The notes: generated by a model from the letters alone, not told the origin. A stretch of 64,000 nt of DNA from Nyssa sinensis (GCA_008638375.1 CM018035.1:23014307-23078306), one strand, 5' to 3'; positions 11,723 through 24,790 are shown, counted from the stretch's first letter. Numbers and translations are program-made.

Positions 11723-14318
11723 GGTAAACACATCCGTTTCCTTTGACTGATTATATTAATTTACTGATTATATACTGTTCCATGTCATTGAACTTTGGTT
11801 GTTATGTAAAACCTATGAATTGTAATTTAGATTGTAAGATTTTCAGTGGCATCTTGGTTTCCTAAAAGAGTGAATATAAAATTGAAAATATTTAGATTAT
11901 TCCTTAAGATCTTGTTCATTTGTATAATATAAAAAGTTAATTTTCAAATTTTAATTTTTTTTCTTCACAACTTTTTTCTTTAAAAAAAAAAAGTAGTTCT
12001 TTGAAAATATTTTTTTTACTTTTATGATAGCCCAAAATACAGAAAAATATGTTAATAACTTAGTAATCATTTGGATGAATTGAAAAAAAAAAAAACATGT
12101 CTTAATATGGGACAAAAATTAAAGTTCATTTGAATGAATCATTGATAATTGACTCCTAGATTAGGCAAACAACATGAGTAAATTGTTGTAAAAATAATCT
12201 AAAAAAAATAGAATATAAAAATAATACTTGGCTCCAAATTAAGTCAAAATAATCTCTTTTTACCTAGTGAGTGTATGTAGAACAACTTATCATATATATA
12301 ATGCATATGTATTTTTATATTTATTTAATTTTTATTTGTAGTTGAAAATAATAGGTCACATGATAATCTTATGCATTTTAGTTTAAGATTCTCGAGTTAA
12401 GTAGCAAATTATTTAAACTTAGTTTATTAAAATTGACGAGTTTTCATTTACAATCAAAATTTGCTTGTATATGTCTTGAATTTAGCTTCTAATTAAATCT
12501 GTTGCGAGTCAAGTTCGAGTAATTAATTTATATATATATATATATATTATAAAATTATTTATTAATTTATCAAGTCAAATTGCTTGTTTAAGTCTTGAAC
12601 TAAGCTTCTAATCAAATTGGTGGTGAGCCAACTTCGAATAGTTCATTTTGTATGTAGTTGAAATTAATTGAGTTTTAAAATATATTTAAGTTTGATATAT
12701 TTATCCATAAATTTTAAATAAGTTTTTAACTGAGTCAATCATAAGATGAGCTAGAATATTTTGATTTGTTTAACAACATGAGTTGGAACTAAATATTATT
12801 CAACTAAAATTGTTTTAAAATTAAACAATGCTCGACTCTAAAACAAGTAAGAGAAACATCTTTATACCTAGTGATGTGCTAAATTTATCACATAAAGGCA
12901 CATTTATTTATTTTTATTTTTAGTTAAAAAAATTTAAGAAAAATCTCACATAATAATTATGTGTTTTTCATGCGTATAAGAGAATAAGTATTATTTTATA
13001 AATTTACTTTGGAAAGTTTTTAAGTATTATCCAAAATACTTGCACACATATTTAATTGGATTAATTGGTTAATGCCAAACATTAGCCTTAACATGATCCA
13101 TCTGTCAAACCGAACATAATACAAAACCAAAAACAAAAACAAATATTAAAGATTGTAAAGTCGTGACCATGACAAAATGTTATTTCCCCTGAAAAAATGT
13201 GTGCTTGTGAGGTTAAAGAAATTTTTATTTTTTTTTTGTTTGGAAAGAAGAAATAATCATTTCCATTTTTATGAGTTTAGTATTTAATCTCCATCGACTA
13301 CCCAAAAAAAAAGAAAAAATTTAAAACATTTGTTAAAAAAAATGTTGAAATAAGATAATTAAACTTGATGCTACATTTCATGTGTATCAAGAGACAAAAA
13401 GGAACATTTAATTTAGTACGAACACTAGTATGTGAATAACTATTAAAAATGCTAAATGCACATGTATGGTGTTTGTTTCAGTTCTGCTTTGATCACTTCA
13501 TGAACTAAGTCATGAACTAGCATCAAGGATTTTATCCATTCAAGAATTAAAAAGAGTTCTTGAGTCCTATAGATTGAGAGATCAACTAGATACACCTGAC
13601 CTATTAAGTCAGTTAGTGGTTTTATGTAGCAATTGATTTGCTTTTGTTGGTTAAGTTGTTGTCGTCAGGTGCCAAGCAAATAATTCTTGATGAATGACCT
13701 TAATTAATAGATAAAAATTTAATACTACGTGCTTTTACTTGTTATTAAACAAGATCAATATGTTTTGTATTGGCATTTTCAATGCTATTGTTAATGGTTT
13801 TTTAAAGCAAAACTCTGTCTGACAATCAGAGTTTGCCCTTACACTAATGAATTTTTTTATTGCATTCATGTAAGCCTAGCCCCGTTCGGGAGTCATTTTC
13901 ATCACATGTGAATCTCGTCGCGAAATTTATTCGCGATTGGGCTCGTGTGTATGAAAATCGATTCTTGAATTGTCCAGAGAGGATAGTTCGAGAACGCATA
14001 AATCTGCATTGCAATCAATAGCGCATATGCTTGAATATTTCACTATGATAAAATTTCAGCATGGTCTCCTATTGTTCTCTGGGTATATATTTAGGCGTGT
14101 TAATGTCTATCTCGTATACTTGGAGAACCCTGGGGAGATGCTGCCGAAATTTTGTCCGAGTGGAATCAAGCATTTGATTGCTGCTGATTGCAATGTAGAT
14201 TGTGCATTCACGAATGGGATAGGACCACCTTACCCTTTAGAGAGAAGTTGGAGGTGATAGGATTCATGTTTCATATTTATAACGAGTATCATTTTTAACT
14301 TGTATTAGGTAGACGAAA
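11723..14318 (+). other. AT-rich presumed intron and leader upstream of the CACTA transposase
   Basis: 11723-13490 is AT-rich with many stops and no protein similarity. It could be an intron ending at the acceptor GTTTGTTTCAG (about 13490). 13491-14318 includes a 95-codon reading frame (13970-14257) that I do not recognise; it may be 5' transcript. Nothing else was seen. Confidence 0.35.
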
Positions 14319-16453
14319 ATGGATAAGAGTTGGATGGACTTGAGGGGTAGGCATTTGCCAGGGTATGTGAAGGGGATCAAAGATTTTATTGAGTTTGCTC
14401 GTGCATCTGCAGATGGGATAAATAGGATAAGATGTCCATGTAGGAGGTGCAATAATAGGGATTATATGCACATAGATGAGGTCAAAGAGCACCTACTGGA
14501 ACACGGGATGGACAAGCGGTATACGTGTTGGAAATTTCACGGGGAACGCCGTGACGTACGAGTGGTATTTGATGATGAAGAAGAAGACGACGATGTTGAC
14601 TTTGGTGATAATGTTGGGGTTGGTTACGAAGGCTTGCCACAAATGCTGGCAGACTTGCAGGGGGCTACAACTGGGGCGAGTAGTCACAGGAGTGACACGG
14701 GACCATCGACCGCGTTTGAGTCGTTGTTGAGGGAAGCAAGGCGGCCGTTATACCCGGGTTGTGATAAGTTTTCCAAACTGGACTTTCTCGTGAAACTCCT
14801 TCATCTTAAGACCATCAACCGTTGGAGTAACAAATCAGTTACTATGGCCATTGAATTGATTAAAGCAGTGCTTCCTACTGGGGAGACCCTTCCGAACTCA
14901 TATTACGAGGCGAAAAGAATATTAAGAGATTTGGGCCTCGGGTATATTCCCATACATGCTTGCAAAAACGATTGCATGTTATTTTGGAAGGAGACTGAAC
15001 ATTTGAAGGAGTGTACGGTGTGCCACGAACCCAGGTACAAGCTGAATGAAGGAAATAAGAAGACAATTCCGCACAAGGTGCTTAGATATTTTCCCTTAAA
15101 ACCGAGGCTACAAAGGTTGTACATGTCTCAGAAGACGGCAGAAGATATGCGGTGGCATAAGGAGAAGCGTGTTGCTGAGGAAAATGTATGTAGGCATCCG
15201 GCAGATTCACAAGCTTGGGCTGAGTTTGATACAAATCACGAATGGTTTGCAAATGAGCCGCGTAATGTACGACTTGGTTTGGCTAGCGACGGTTTCAACC
15301 CGTTCGGTGACATGAGTAATGCCTACAGCATGTGGCCGGTGTTGCTTGTGCCGTATAACTTGCCACCGTGGAAATGCATGAAAGAACCATTTATCTACAT
15401 GTCGTTGCAATACTACGTTAATATACAAATGGAAGTTACATATAACATATTTCATCTTATGCAGTGAGCATACGCTCAAGCTTCAGAGAGAACATGTATC
15501 AAGTTCTGATCTGGAGCAAAGACAGAAAAATTTGTTTCCAAAGTGGTTCGGAGATCACGTAAGAATATGTTTCAATTAATTGTAATTGTATTAGTTAATG
15601 CATTTGTATAGTGATAATTTTGTACTTGTACTGAATTAATAGATGAAACTATTACGCCACCAACAATCTCCTGAGGCGTACAATCAATTATATTCCTTGG
15701 CATGTGGTCCTGATCAAAGAATATCCCGCTACACCGGTTTAATTGTTGATGGTGTTCGATTTCACACGAGGGAACGTGAGGTCATCCGACGAACACAGAA
15801 TAGCGGGGTCCTTGTTGAAGGAGATGGTGACGGAGGACAAACTGTAGAGTACTATGGTGTTTTAAAAGACATCATACAGTTGCATTATTGTTACAGGTCA
15901 TTCTGTATATATTTTTAAATGTGATTGGTGGGATGTAACTAATAAGAAGACTGGAATGCAGATTGATAAGCACTTCATAAGTGTTAATACGTCACGTACG
16001 CCATTTAAAGATGATCCGTATGTTTTGGCATCAGTTGCAAAACAAGTTTTCTATTTGAAGGACACAAAAATAAGAGGTGATTGGCATGTTGTCCAAAAAA
16101 TAAAAACTAGAAATGTTTATGATGTCCTAGAAGTTGGCGAGGGAGATGAAGAGTTGGAGAGGATTGAGGAGGCACTACAAGAAGAGTCTCAAACTGCACA
16201 CGATGGTGTTGTGCGGCATGATCAGGAAGATGTTAGTTCGTATCGGTTGAATAGAACTGATGTAGAACCAATTCATGTTGTAGCTTCCGATGTCACCAAT
16301 ACCACACAATTAGATCCGAGGGATGCAACGTTCATTAATGATGATGATGATGAGGAAAATGATTTTGATGATGATACATTGTTAGAGTATTGTACCGAGA
16401 CTGAAGAAAATTCAAGTTCAGATGATGATACAAACTCAGATGAGGAATTGTAA
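14319..16453 (+). pseudogene. TNPD-like CACTA transposase, internally deleted
   Basis: The start MDKSWMDLRG fits the transposase-associated domain, with cysteine cluster CPCRRCNNRDYM (residues about 42-53). Transposase_21 (TNP2) sequence follows: YPGCDKFSKLDFLVKLLHLK, CKNDCMLFWKE, CTVCHEPRY and SDGFNPFGDMS. After FIYMSL (about 15411) the frame turns to junk and stops at 15467, so the rest of the core and the DUF4218 part are gone. Exon-like remains follow: 15466-15558 (FPKWFGDH), and a DUF4216-like part from 15643 (GVLKDIIQLHY; one-base frame change near 15895; KCDWWDV). The acidic end DDDDEEN...TNSDEEL stops at 16453. It lies upstream of the TNPA-like gene in the same direction. Confidence 0.85.
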
Positions 16454-16564
16454 TAGGTGTTACATGTGGTAAGATCAAGTGTAATGGATATTCAATTTTA
16501 TGCTGTAATGGATTTTAATTTTTATGATGTAATGGAATTTACTTTTAAACTTTTGTTTTAGATA

Positions 16565-18038
16565 TGGTTGGACCAGGATCACGTAGACGCGCAGCCCCGG
16601 TGGACCCATCGACCCCTTCCCCTTCCACTGGAGGATCGACTGATCCTGACATTGATGGTATGGATAGTTCCATTTTGTATTAATGGTTATATAAATATGG
16701 TACTAATTGTTTCTATTTTATTGTTTCTAAAGCTTCGGCCACCACCAGTGCTAGACGAGGGCGTGGTAGGTCGAAGAATCAGAGTTTACAAACACAGATG
16801 GAGGCAGTAGGGGGTGCGTGACTCCGGATTGAGATACCTGAGGGCTTGCTGAAGCCCGTTGGTGGGTGGGCACAACAGTTCATTACAGAGGTCGGCATCA
16901 TTTCCCGACTACGCGCCCCACTCCATATTACTGACTGGAGTCAGGTCACTCAGGCGGATCTACACGCTACTCATGCGCAGATCCTAGTATGTCTTTTATT
17001 ATTGTGTTGAACTAAATTTTAACATTTATAATGCCGTAATGTTTTGACAATGACATGCTTTACAGGAGAAGTTTGACGTCGATCTCCACCTACCTCACGT
17101 AGCGAGGGCTGTGGATCGTTACCTGGGAGTCCGTTTCAGGGACTATCGACACCGTCTGCACATGCACTACGAGGCAGAGGTGGCAGCCGGTAGAGAGCCC
17201 CGTGACAGACCCTACAGGGGGGTGATGGTAGAGGATTGGATGTTACTGTGCGACCGGTTCGCAAGTGATACATTCCAGGTAAAAATTGTTCAAATTACTT
17301 TTGTTGTCTGGTTTAAATCAGTATCATTTATACTAACCTTCTTTGTTTTGGCCAAGTGTAGGAACTAAGTAGGAAGAATAGCGAGAGTAGAAGCAAGCAG
17401 AAGGTGACCCACTGTGGTGGATCACGTTCTTTTGTACAGTATAGGCATGATATGGTAAGTTAATAAATGTATGAAGTTCTTATTGTATAATCTATCCATG
17501 AAATCACTCTTCATAAGCTACTATTTATTTGCTCCAGCGAGACCAGGACACCGGTGCACCACCCAGCCCCATTGATTTGTGGCACAGGATGCACTACAAC
17601 CCTAATAAGGGTTGGGCTGGGCCTGAAGCACAGCGGCTTTATGTAAGTTTTTATGTAACTTGCTACAGTATTACTAATTTAATATTAATCTAAAGTTATA
17701 AAAGTAGTAACATGTATTTATGTTTTTATAAGAGGAGATGGTCCGGCTGCGTGATCAGCCGACACCTGAGGGTCAGGATCCGCCGACCGATGACCAGATA
17801 CGGGAGACTATTTCGGGCAAGAGGCGTGGCTATGTGCGTGGCTTAGGGACTGGGATGGCGCCGACGACATCGTCCTTTGAGAGTGATGCTAGGGCACACT
17901 CAGCTACGGAGGCAGTTCAACAAGAGAATGTAGTGCTGCGCTAGAGACTAGATAGCCTCGAGGAGCGATATGCCGAGATACAGACTCTTTTGCAGACGAT
18001 GATTAGCCAACAGCGTGACTCTTCACAACCTTGGTAAG
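16565..18038 (+). pseudogene. TNPA-like CACTA protein (plant transposase, Ptta/En/Spm type), six exons
   Basis: In En/Spm this protein binds the subterminal repeats. Splice-consistent exons are about 16565-16660 (MVGPGSRRRA), 16735-16986, 17066-17278, 17362-17454, 17538-17642 and 17735-18038. They read DWSQVTQADLHATHAQILEK, FDVDLHLPHVARAVDRYLGV, RHDMRDQDTGAPPSPIDLWH and SLEERYAEIQTLLQTM. The C-terminal segment is coiled-coil-like and typical of the family. In-frame stops at 16818 (CGA to TGA type) and 17943 show decay. A donor at 18035 (CCTTG|GTAAGT) overlaps the coding end, so a 3' intron holding the satellite array, with acceptor at about 20651, is likely. Confidence 0.8.
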
Positions 18039-18082
18039 TTTTTAAAATTATATACTTTCGTAGATTTATTATTTATAGAAAA

Positions 18083-20535
18083 TGCACCGAAACCACATCA
18101 CACACCTCAAAAATGATAAAATAGACTTGCACGAACTTACGACACTCGGTTTCGATGCCCGGTTTGAAACTTATGCAAGTTTCAGCTCCAAAAAGGCCCA
18201 TTTTGGGGTTTTGACAGACCAAATTGCCGGATATCGGCCTAACTGCACCGAAACCACATCACACACCTCAAAAATGATAAAATAGACTTGCACGAACTTA
18301 CGACACTCGGTTCCGATGCCCGGTTTGAAACTTATGCAAGTTTCAGCTCCAAAAAGGCCCATTTTGGGGTTTTGACAGACCAAAATGCCAGATATCAGGC
18401 CTAACTGCACCGAAACCACCTCACACACCTCACAAATGATAAAATAGACTTGCACGAACTTACGACACTCGGTTCCGATGCCCGGTTTGAAACTTATGCA
18501 AGTTTCAGCTCCAAAAAGGCCCATTTTGGGGTTTTGACAGACCAAAATTCTGGATATCGGCCTAACTGCACCGAAACCACCTCACACACCTCACAACTGA
18601 TAAAGTAGACTTGCACGAACTTACGACACTCGGTTCCGATGCCCGGTTTGAAACTTATGCAAGTTTCAGCTCAAAAACGGCCCATTTTGGGGTTTTGACA
18701 GACCAAAATGCCGGATATCAGCCTAACTACACCGAAACCACATCACACACCTCACAAATGATAAAATAGACTTGCACGAACTTACGACACTCGGTTCCGA
18801 TGCCCGGTTTGAAACTTATGCAAGTTTCAGCTCAAAAAAGGCCCATTTTGGGGTTTTGACAGACCAAAATGCCGGATATCGGCCTAACTGCACCGAAACC
18901 ACATCACACACCTCACAAATGATAAAATAGACTTGCACGAACTTACGACACTCGGTTCCGATGCCCGGTTTGAAACTTATGCAAGTTTCAGCTCCAAAAA
19001 GGCCCATTTTGGGGTTTTGACAGACCAAAATGCTAGATATCGGCCTAACTGCACTGAAACCACATCACACACCTCACAAATGATAAAATAGACTTGCACG
19101 AACTTACGACACTCGGTTCCGATGCCCGGTTTGAAACTTATGCAAGTTTCAGCTCAAAAAAGGCCCATTTTGGGGTTTTGACAGACCAAAATGCCGGATA
19201 TCGGCCTAACTGCACTGAAACCACCTCACACACCTCACAAATGATAAAATAGACTTGCACGAACTTACGACACTCGGTTCCGATGCCCGGTTTGAAACTT
19301 ATGCAAGTTTCAGCTCCAAAAAGGCCCATTTTAGGGTTTTGAGAGACCAAAATGCCGGATATCGGCCTAACTACACTGAAACCACCTCACACACCTCACA
19401 AATGATAAAATAGACTTGCACGAACTTACGACACTCGGTTCCGATGCCCGGTTTGAAACTTATGCAAGTTTCAGCTCCAAAAAGGCCCATTTTGGGGTTT
19501 TGACAGACCAAAATGCCGGATATCAGCCTAACCGCACCGAAACCACCTCACACACCTCACAAATGATAAAGTAGACTTGCACGAACTTACGACACTCAGT
19601 TCCGATGCCCGGTTTGAAACTTATGCAAGTTTCAGCTCAAAAAAGGCCTATTTTGGGGTTTTGACAGACCAAAATCCCGGATATCGGCCTAACTGCACCG
19701 AAACCACCTCACACACCTCACAAATGATAAAATAGACTTGTACGAACTTACGACACTCAGTTCCGATGCCCGGTTTGAAACTTATGCAAGTTTCAGCTCC
19801 AAAAAGGCCTATTTTGGGGTTTTGACAGACCAAAATGCCGGATATCGGCCTAACTGCACTGAAACCACATTACACACCTCACAAATGATAAAATAGACTT
19901 GCACGAACTTACGACACTCGGTTCCGATGCCCAGTTTGAAACTTATGCAAGTTTCAGCTCAAAAAAGGCCCATTTTGGGGTTTTGATAGACCAAAATGCC
20001 GGATATCGGCCTAACTGCACTGAAACCACCTCACACACCTCACAAATGATAAAATATACTTGCACGAACTTACGACACTCGGTTCCGATGCCCGGTTTGA
20101 AACTTATGCAAGTTTCAGCTCCAAAAAGGCCCATTTTAGGGTTTTGACAGACCAAAATGTCGGATATCGGCCTAACTGCACCAAAACCACCTCACAAATG
20201 ATAAAATAGACTTGCACAAACTTACGACACTCGGTTCCGATGCCCGGTTTGAAACTTATGCAAGTTTCAGCTCCAAAAAGGCCCATTTTGGGGTTTTGAC
20301 AGACCAAAATGCCGGATATCGGCCTAACTGCACCGAAACCACCTCACACACCTCAAAAATGATAAAATAGACTTGCACGAACTTACGACACTCTGTTCCG
20401 ATGCCCGGTTTGAAACTTATGCAAGTTTCAGCCTTAAAAAGGCCCATTCTAGGGTTTTGCCTGACCAAAATGTCGGATATCGGCCTAACTGCACCGAAAC
20501 CACCTCACACACCTCAAAAATGATAAAATAGACTT
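18083..20535. repeat. 161-bp tandem satellite array inside the CACTA element
   Basis: The marker ATGATAAAA(T)AGACTT recurs at 18113, 18274, 18436, then every 161 bp to 20046, then 20198, 20359 and 20520. That is 15 periods: 13 of exactly 161, one of 162 and one of 152 (loss of about 9 bp of the CACACACCT stretch). Units differ by a few substitutions only. Because 161 is not a multiple of three, open frames on the minus strand are by-products. The array lies between the TNPA coding end and an acceptor-like ATTTATTTCAG at 20651. Confidence 0.97.
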
Positions 20536-20651
20536 ATGATGCTTTATGTCGTTCTTACTATTTATGCATGCAAAAAAAAAAACTATTCACATTCTATGTT
20601 CATATATATTTAATAATTGTTCTAATATATGTCGTTTGATATTTATTTCAG

Positions 20652-20960
20652 ATTGATCGGGGATTATAGTCGCACCGCCATCTTTATGTTTTGCATCGGA
20701 ACTTGTTATTTTTATTTTTTATTTTCATGGACATCTGTAGTAACATTTTGGAGACAATTTTTAATTTTTCTATTTAGTGATGAATGGTATTGTTACAATT
20801 GTACATAATTAGTTTAATATATATATGAATGTATTTTTCTGTTTTAAAATATTCATTTTAGAATGCTTGGATTTTATTGTATATCAGGATGGATGATTGA
20901 TACAGGTTTAAACAGGAACAAAACAATATTAAAACAAACTAGATCTGGCTAGAAAAAAAA
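20652..20960 (+). other. Presumed 3' exon and trailer of the TNPA-like gene
   Basis: It follows the acceptor-like TTTCAG. It is AT-rich with no recognised protein and ends in an A run just before the subterminal repeats. Probably untranslated. Confidence 0.3.
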
Positions 20961-20964
20961 AAAA

Positions 20965-21372
20965 AAAACACTTTTAGCGACGCACACCATAGCGTCGCTA
21001 AAAGTGATTTAAACATTCAGTATTAGCGACGCACAGTGTGCGTCGCTAAAAGTCTTTATTGGCGACGCACACATGGGCGTCGCTAATACCCACTTTTAGC
21101 GACGCACAGTGTGCGTCGCTAATACTCAATTTTAGCGCCCTTGGGAATTATTAGCGACGGACAGTCCAATTATTAGCGACGCTATTTGTGCGTCGCTAAT
21201 AGTCACTTTTAGCGACGCCAACGGTTTGTGCGTCGCTAATAGTATTTGCGATGGCGCTTTTTGTGACGCCTTAGTGACGCACGTTTGTGCGTCGCTAAAG
21301 ATCTTTAGCGACGCACAGTTGCATTATTAGCGACGCTCGTGCGCGTCGCTAATAGTGCATTTTGTTGTAGTG
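20965..21372. repeat. Right subterminal repeats and terminal inverted repeat of the CACTA element
   Basis: About ten to fifteen GCGACGCAC / GTGCGTCGC motifs in both directions, many as short hairpins such as GCGACGCACAGTGTGCGTCG. They end in the inverted CACTA terminus. Confidence 0.9.
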
Positions 21373-21375
21373 CAT

Positions 21376-23290
21376 TGTGATACATATTGGTGCTCGCTGG
21401 ATGCAAGGCAAATCTCAAACTGTGTGCCTTATAAAGGATCTCCCTTCTCAGATCTAGCATATCGAGTACGCAGATTCTACCCTAATAGCATAACATCCCA
21501 TCTCGTATTGAAAAATCAGAGTTTATGTCTGACTAAGCCTCTTGACGAAGCTTAGCCAGCTTCTCATCCTAAGTCTGCTGCTCTTTGATCCTGTCTACAA
21601 TCGATAGACTGACTGTGATGTTGGCACACAATGCCTCAGAGTTGGGCAGAACTATCTCTATCTCCATATCCTCCAAGTCTCTCACTATCTTTGTCTGAGT
21701 GGTCAACAGGCAAGCTAAGCTTCCTTGATGACTTCCTATTAATAGCATCAATTACCACGTTCGCCTTCCCTAGGTGGTACTGTATACCGAGCTTGTAGTC
21801 CTTTATCAACTCTAACCAACGATGCTGTCTCATGTTGAGCTCCTTCTGTGTAAACAGATACTTGAGGCTTTTATGGTCAGTAAAGATCTCGCATGTGGTT
21901 CCATATAAGTAATGCCTTCATATCTTCAAGGCAGAGACAATGACTACTAACTCAAGATCGTGTGTCGTGTAGTTCCTCTTATGTGGCCTCAACTTTCATG
22001 AAGCATATGGTACTACCCTTCCACTCTGTATTAATACACATCCCAAGCCCTTCAGTGAGGCATCACTATAGATAACAAATCCCTCAGTTCCATCTGGCAC
22101 GGTCAAGATCAGAGCTATAACTAGTCAGTCCGTTAGCTCTTGGAAGCTCTTCTCTCGTTCCTCTGTCTAGATAAATGGAACGTCTTTCCTTGTCAACCGT
22201 GCAATTGGCATAGCTATTTTCGAGAAGTCTTTGACAAACCTTCTGTAATAGCCAGCCAATCCCATAAAACTTCGCACTTTGGTGACATTGGTTGGCCAAA
22301 GCCAATCCATGATTGCCTTGATCTTCTAAGAATCAACAAAGATCCCCTCTTTGCTAATCACATGCCCTAGAAATGCTATGCTAGAGAGCCAGAACTCACA
22401 CTTCTTCAGCTTGACGTACAGTTTCTGCTCCCCTAACTTCAGTAGAACCTTCTTCAAATGTACTTCATGCTCCTCCTGGTTCTTGGAATAAACCAAGATG
22501 TCGTCTATGAACACAATCATGAAGTTATCTAGATGTGGCTTGAAAACCCTGTTCATCAGATCCATGAATGCTGCAGGGGCATTAGTGACCCCAAACGGCA
22601 TCACTAGGAACTCAAAATGTTTGTAGTGGGTTTTGAAAGACGTCTTCTCAATATCTGCAGGTCGTACCTTCAACTGGTGGTACCCGAACCTCAAATCGAT
22701 CTTAGAGAAGACCTGTGCTCCCTTCAATTGGTCGAAGAGGTCATCCACCCTTAGCAGAGGGTATCGATTCTTGATGGTGACCTTATTCAGCTCACGGTAG
22801 TCAACACATAACCACATGGTCCTATCTTTCTTCTTCATAAACAACACCAGGGCACCCCACAGTGAAGAACTAGGTCTGATGAAGCCCTTGTCTAATAGAT
22901 CTTATAACTGTAGATTCAGCTCCTTAGTTGTGTCGGTGCCATACGATAAGGATTCCTAAGATATCGGGGAGGTACCTGGCTGTATATTAATAGTAAACTC
23001 CATCTTTCTATCCATAGGCATTCCCGGCAAGTCATCTAGAAAGACCCTGGGAAACTCTCTAATAATGGGAATCTCCTCTAAGGGTGGTTGTTGTGAGCGA
23101 GTGTCCCTAATGCTACACAAGAACCCATGGTAGACCTTACATAACAAACGTCTGGCCTGGATAGAGGATACAAAATAAGGTGGGGTAACTACACCCGTCC
23201 CGTCAAACTGGATGCTCGGATATCCTAGTCTCTGTACACTGACTGTCTTAGCCATACAATTTATAGATACATGATTTGCGGCCAACTAGT
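21376..23290 (-). pseudogene. Reverse transcriptase and RNase H of chromovirus E
   Basis: Minus strand: protease-RT linker (EEIPIIREFPRVFLDDLPGM, 23095) and the RT core 22850-22330. The core shows [29 protein letters not shown] (first catalytic Asp), [12 protein letters not shown] and FIDDILVYS (the catalytic Asp pair), then [11 protein letters not shown]. RNase H follows with YSDASLKGLGCVL (22065) and THDLELVVIVSALK (21935). The connection [13 protein letters not shown] (21780) leads to the CACTA insertion. Stops at about 22950, 22330, 22125 and 22010. The stop at about 22330 is a former Trp/Gln-type change. Family and order are certain. Confidence 0.92.
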
Positions 23291-24201
23291 CTATACCGAG
23301 TATAACATCAAAACTATAAATGTCTAACGGTATCAGATTGGTTAATAAATGTGAATCTCCAATCTGTACCATACATGCTCGATATACAGTATTGCTACAT
23401 AATGACTCTCCTGACGGCATAGAAATGGTTAACACGAAACCTAAGGGTACTGTTTCTATGTTCAGCTTGGCAACAAATACTGGTGCTATAAATGAATGTG
23501 TAGAGCCAATGTCAAATAGTACTCTAACATACTACGAACAAATTCGAAAAGTACCTGCGACTACTGATGTTGTAGCATGTGTATCTCCGGGTGTCAGTCA
23601 GAAAACCATCAGTGAGCGTTGCGGCTCAGCTCTCTGTCCACCACCTCAAGTCTATGCTCTAGTTGTAGTAGTAGCTACTGAGGTAGATGGAGTACCAGTT
23701 GTACTTCCAACTGACTGGTCCTTCTAGGGACAGTTGCTCTTGAAATGCACTTCTTGGCCACAAGAGTAGTAGGCACGGGAGTTCGCCTGACATGGTCCAT
23801 GATGACATCTCTAGCAGGTGGGGCACTGGGCTACACCCCTATCAGTGGAATTGACCCTTGATGGTCTGGGTCAGAATTCCTAGGTCCTTCTCTTGGCCGA
23901 GTGAAAGAAGGTCCTATCCCTCTACTCTAACTCCATGTTCATCGGCCCTCTACTCTGACTCTCTACTGGCTTCGGGGCTGGTTGATTCCCTCCTAGCCTC
24001 GGGGCTAGGTTTGCCCTTCTCTTGGAAGACTCTTCGCCATTCAACTCAATGATCTTCACAGTACTCACCACTTTATTGTAAGTGGTTAACTGCAGGGGTT
24101 TAACCCTGTCCCTGATGTTTTATCGTAGTCCGCCCTCGAACTTGCGGGTTCTAGCATGCTCGTCCTCGAAGATAGCAAAAACAAATCTAGCCAGTCGGGT
24201 G
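23291..24201 (-). pseudogene. C-terminal gag, zinc knuckle and protease of chromovirus E
   Basis: Reading from 24201 leftwards: gag C-part (KFEGGLR and VSTVKIIE), a cysteine cluster (CPTC..CHHGPC near 23810), and a zinc knuckle whose first Cys is now Tyr (YYSCGQEVHFKSNC near 23760). The aspartic protease follows with its active site DIGSTHSFI (about 23520) and the flap-side LDIYSFDVILGID. Several stops are present. The gag N-terminal half is at 27883-28412 beyond solo LTR C. Confidence 0.85.
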
Positions 24202-24709
24202 TGTCACATCCCGCACCCCACCCTACGCGGATGCGAAAAATGTGATGCCAGGTAGCCGCCTTGCTAGTCTCCGACCGACAATGCGACCAACCAAAGGCAA
24301 ACTTCTGAACCTTATGATGATTTGCAATCCAAAGGTAGGGTCAGAACAGCGAAAATTAAAACCTTTTTATCTCGGGAATACAACTCAACTATATACCTCA
24401 TAAGTATGTACTACAGAGCAAATCTATAATCAAACAGCTAATAACTCCAACCACAGAACACATCTATAACAGATATATAACACAGAGCATATCAAATTCC
24501 TCCAGAGTACCATTACCATGAGCCATGTCCCTACACATCTATTACATATGAATAAAGTCATTTTTATCATCACACTCACCTGAATAGTCATAATCAATCT
24601 ATTAGAACCCAAGTCTCCACGTGTTATTGCCATCAGATCCTTACTTGGGAACGTCTCTCAATCCACTAGTGACATATCCTTGTGCTTTCTAGTCCAATGG
24701 AGATATACC

Positions 24710-24790
24710 CTGAAAAATGTTAAATAAATGGAATGAGCTTAAACAAGCTCAGTGAGTAACATAGGTTCCTGCCATGGGTTTCAAAACCAG

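Larger units (their letters stand above)
11233..21372 (+). mobile_element. CACTA (En/Spm-type) DNA transposon
   Basis: The left end is CACTACAAAAAATAACAG (11233) and the right end is the inverted TTTTGTTGTAGTG ending at 21372. The 3-bp target duplication CAT is at 11230-11232 and 21373-21375. The 10,140-bp element carries dense subterminal repeats at both ends, a promoter with an untranslated leader exon, TNPD-like and TNPA-like genes, and a 161-bp satellite array. Direction is set by both genes reading left to right. It sits in the integrase-side region of chromovirus E, whose pol continues on both sides. Both proteins are broken, so it is non-autonomous now. Confidence 0.95.

Noticed and set aside
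13970..14257. 95-codon frame upstream of the CACTA transposase
   Set aside because: Not recognised and not supported by a conserved motif; kept only as part of the leader region.
18171..20468. Repeated minus-strand reading frames of 60-124 codons with near-identical sequence
   Set aside because: They are by-products of the 161-bp satellite. The period is not a multiple of three, so the frame shifts from unit to unit.
18083..20535. CRISPR-like regular array
   Set aside because: There are no unique spacers; the whole 161-bp unit is repeated, and the context is a plant transposon.
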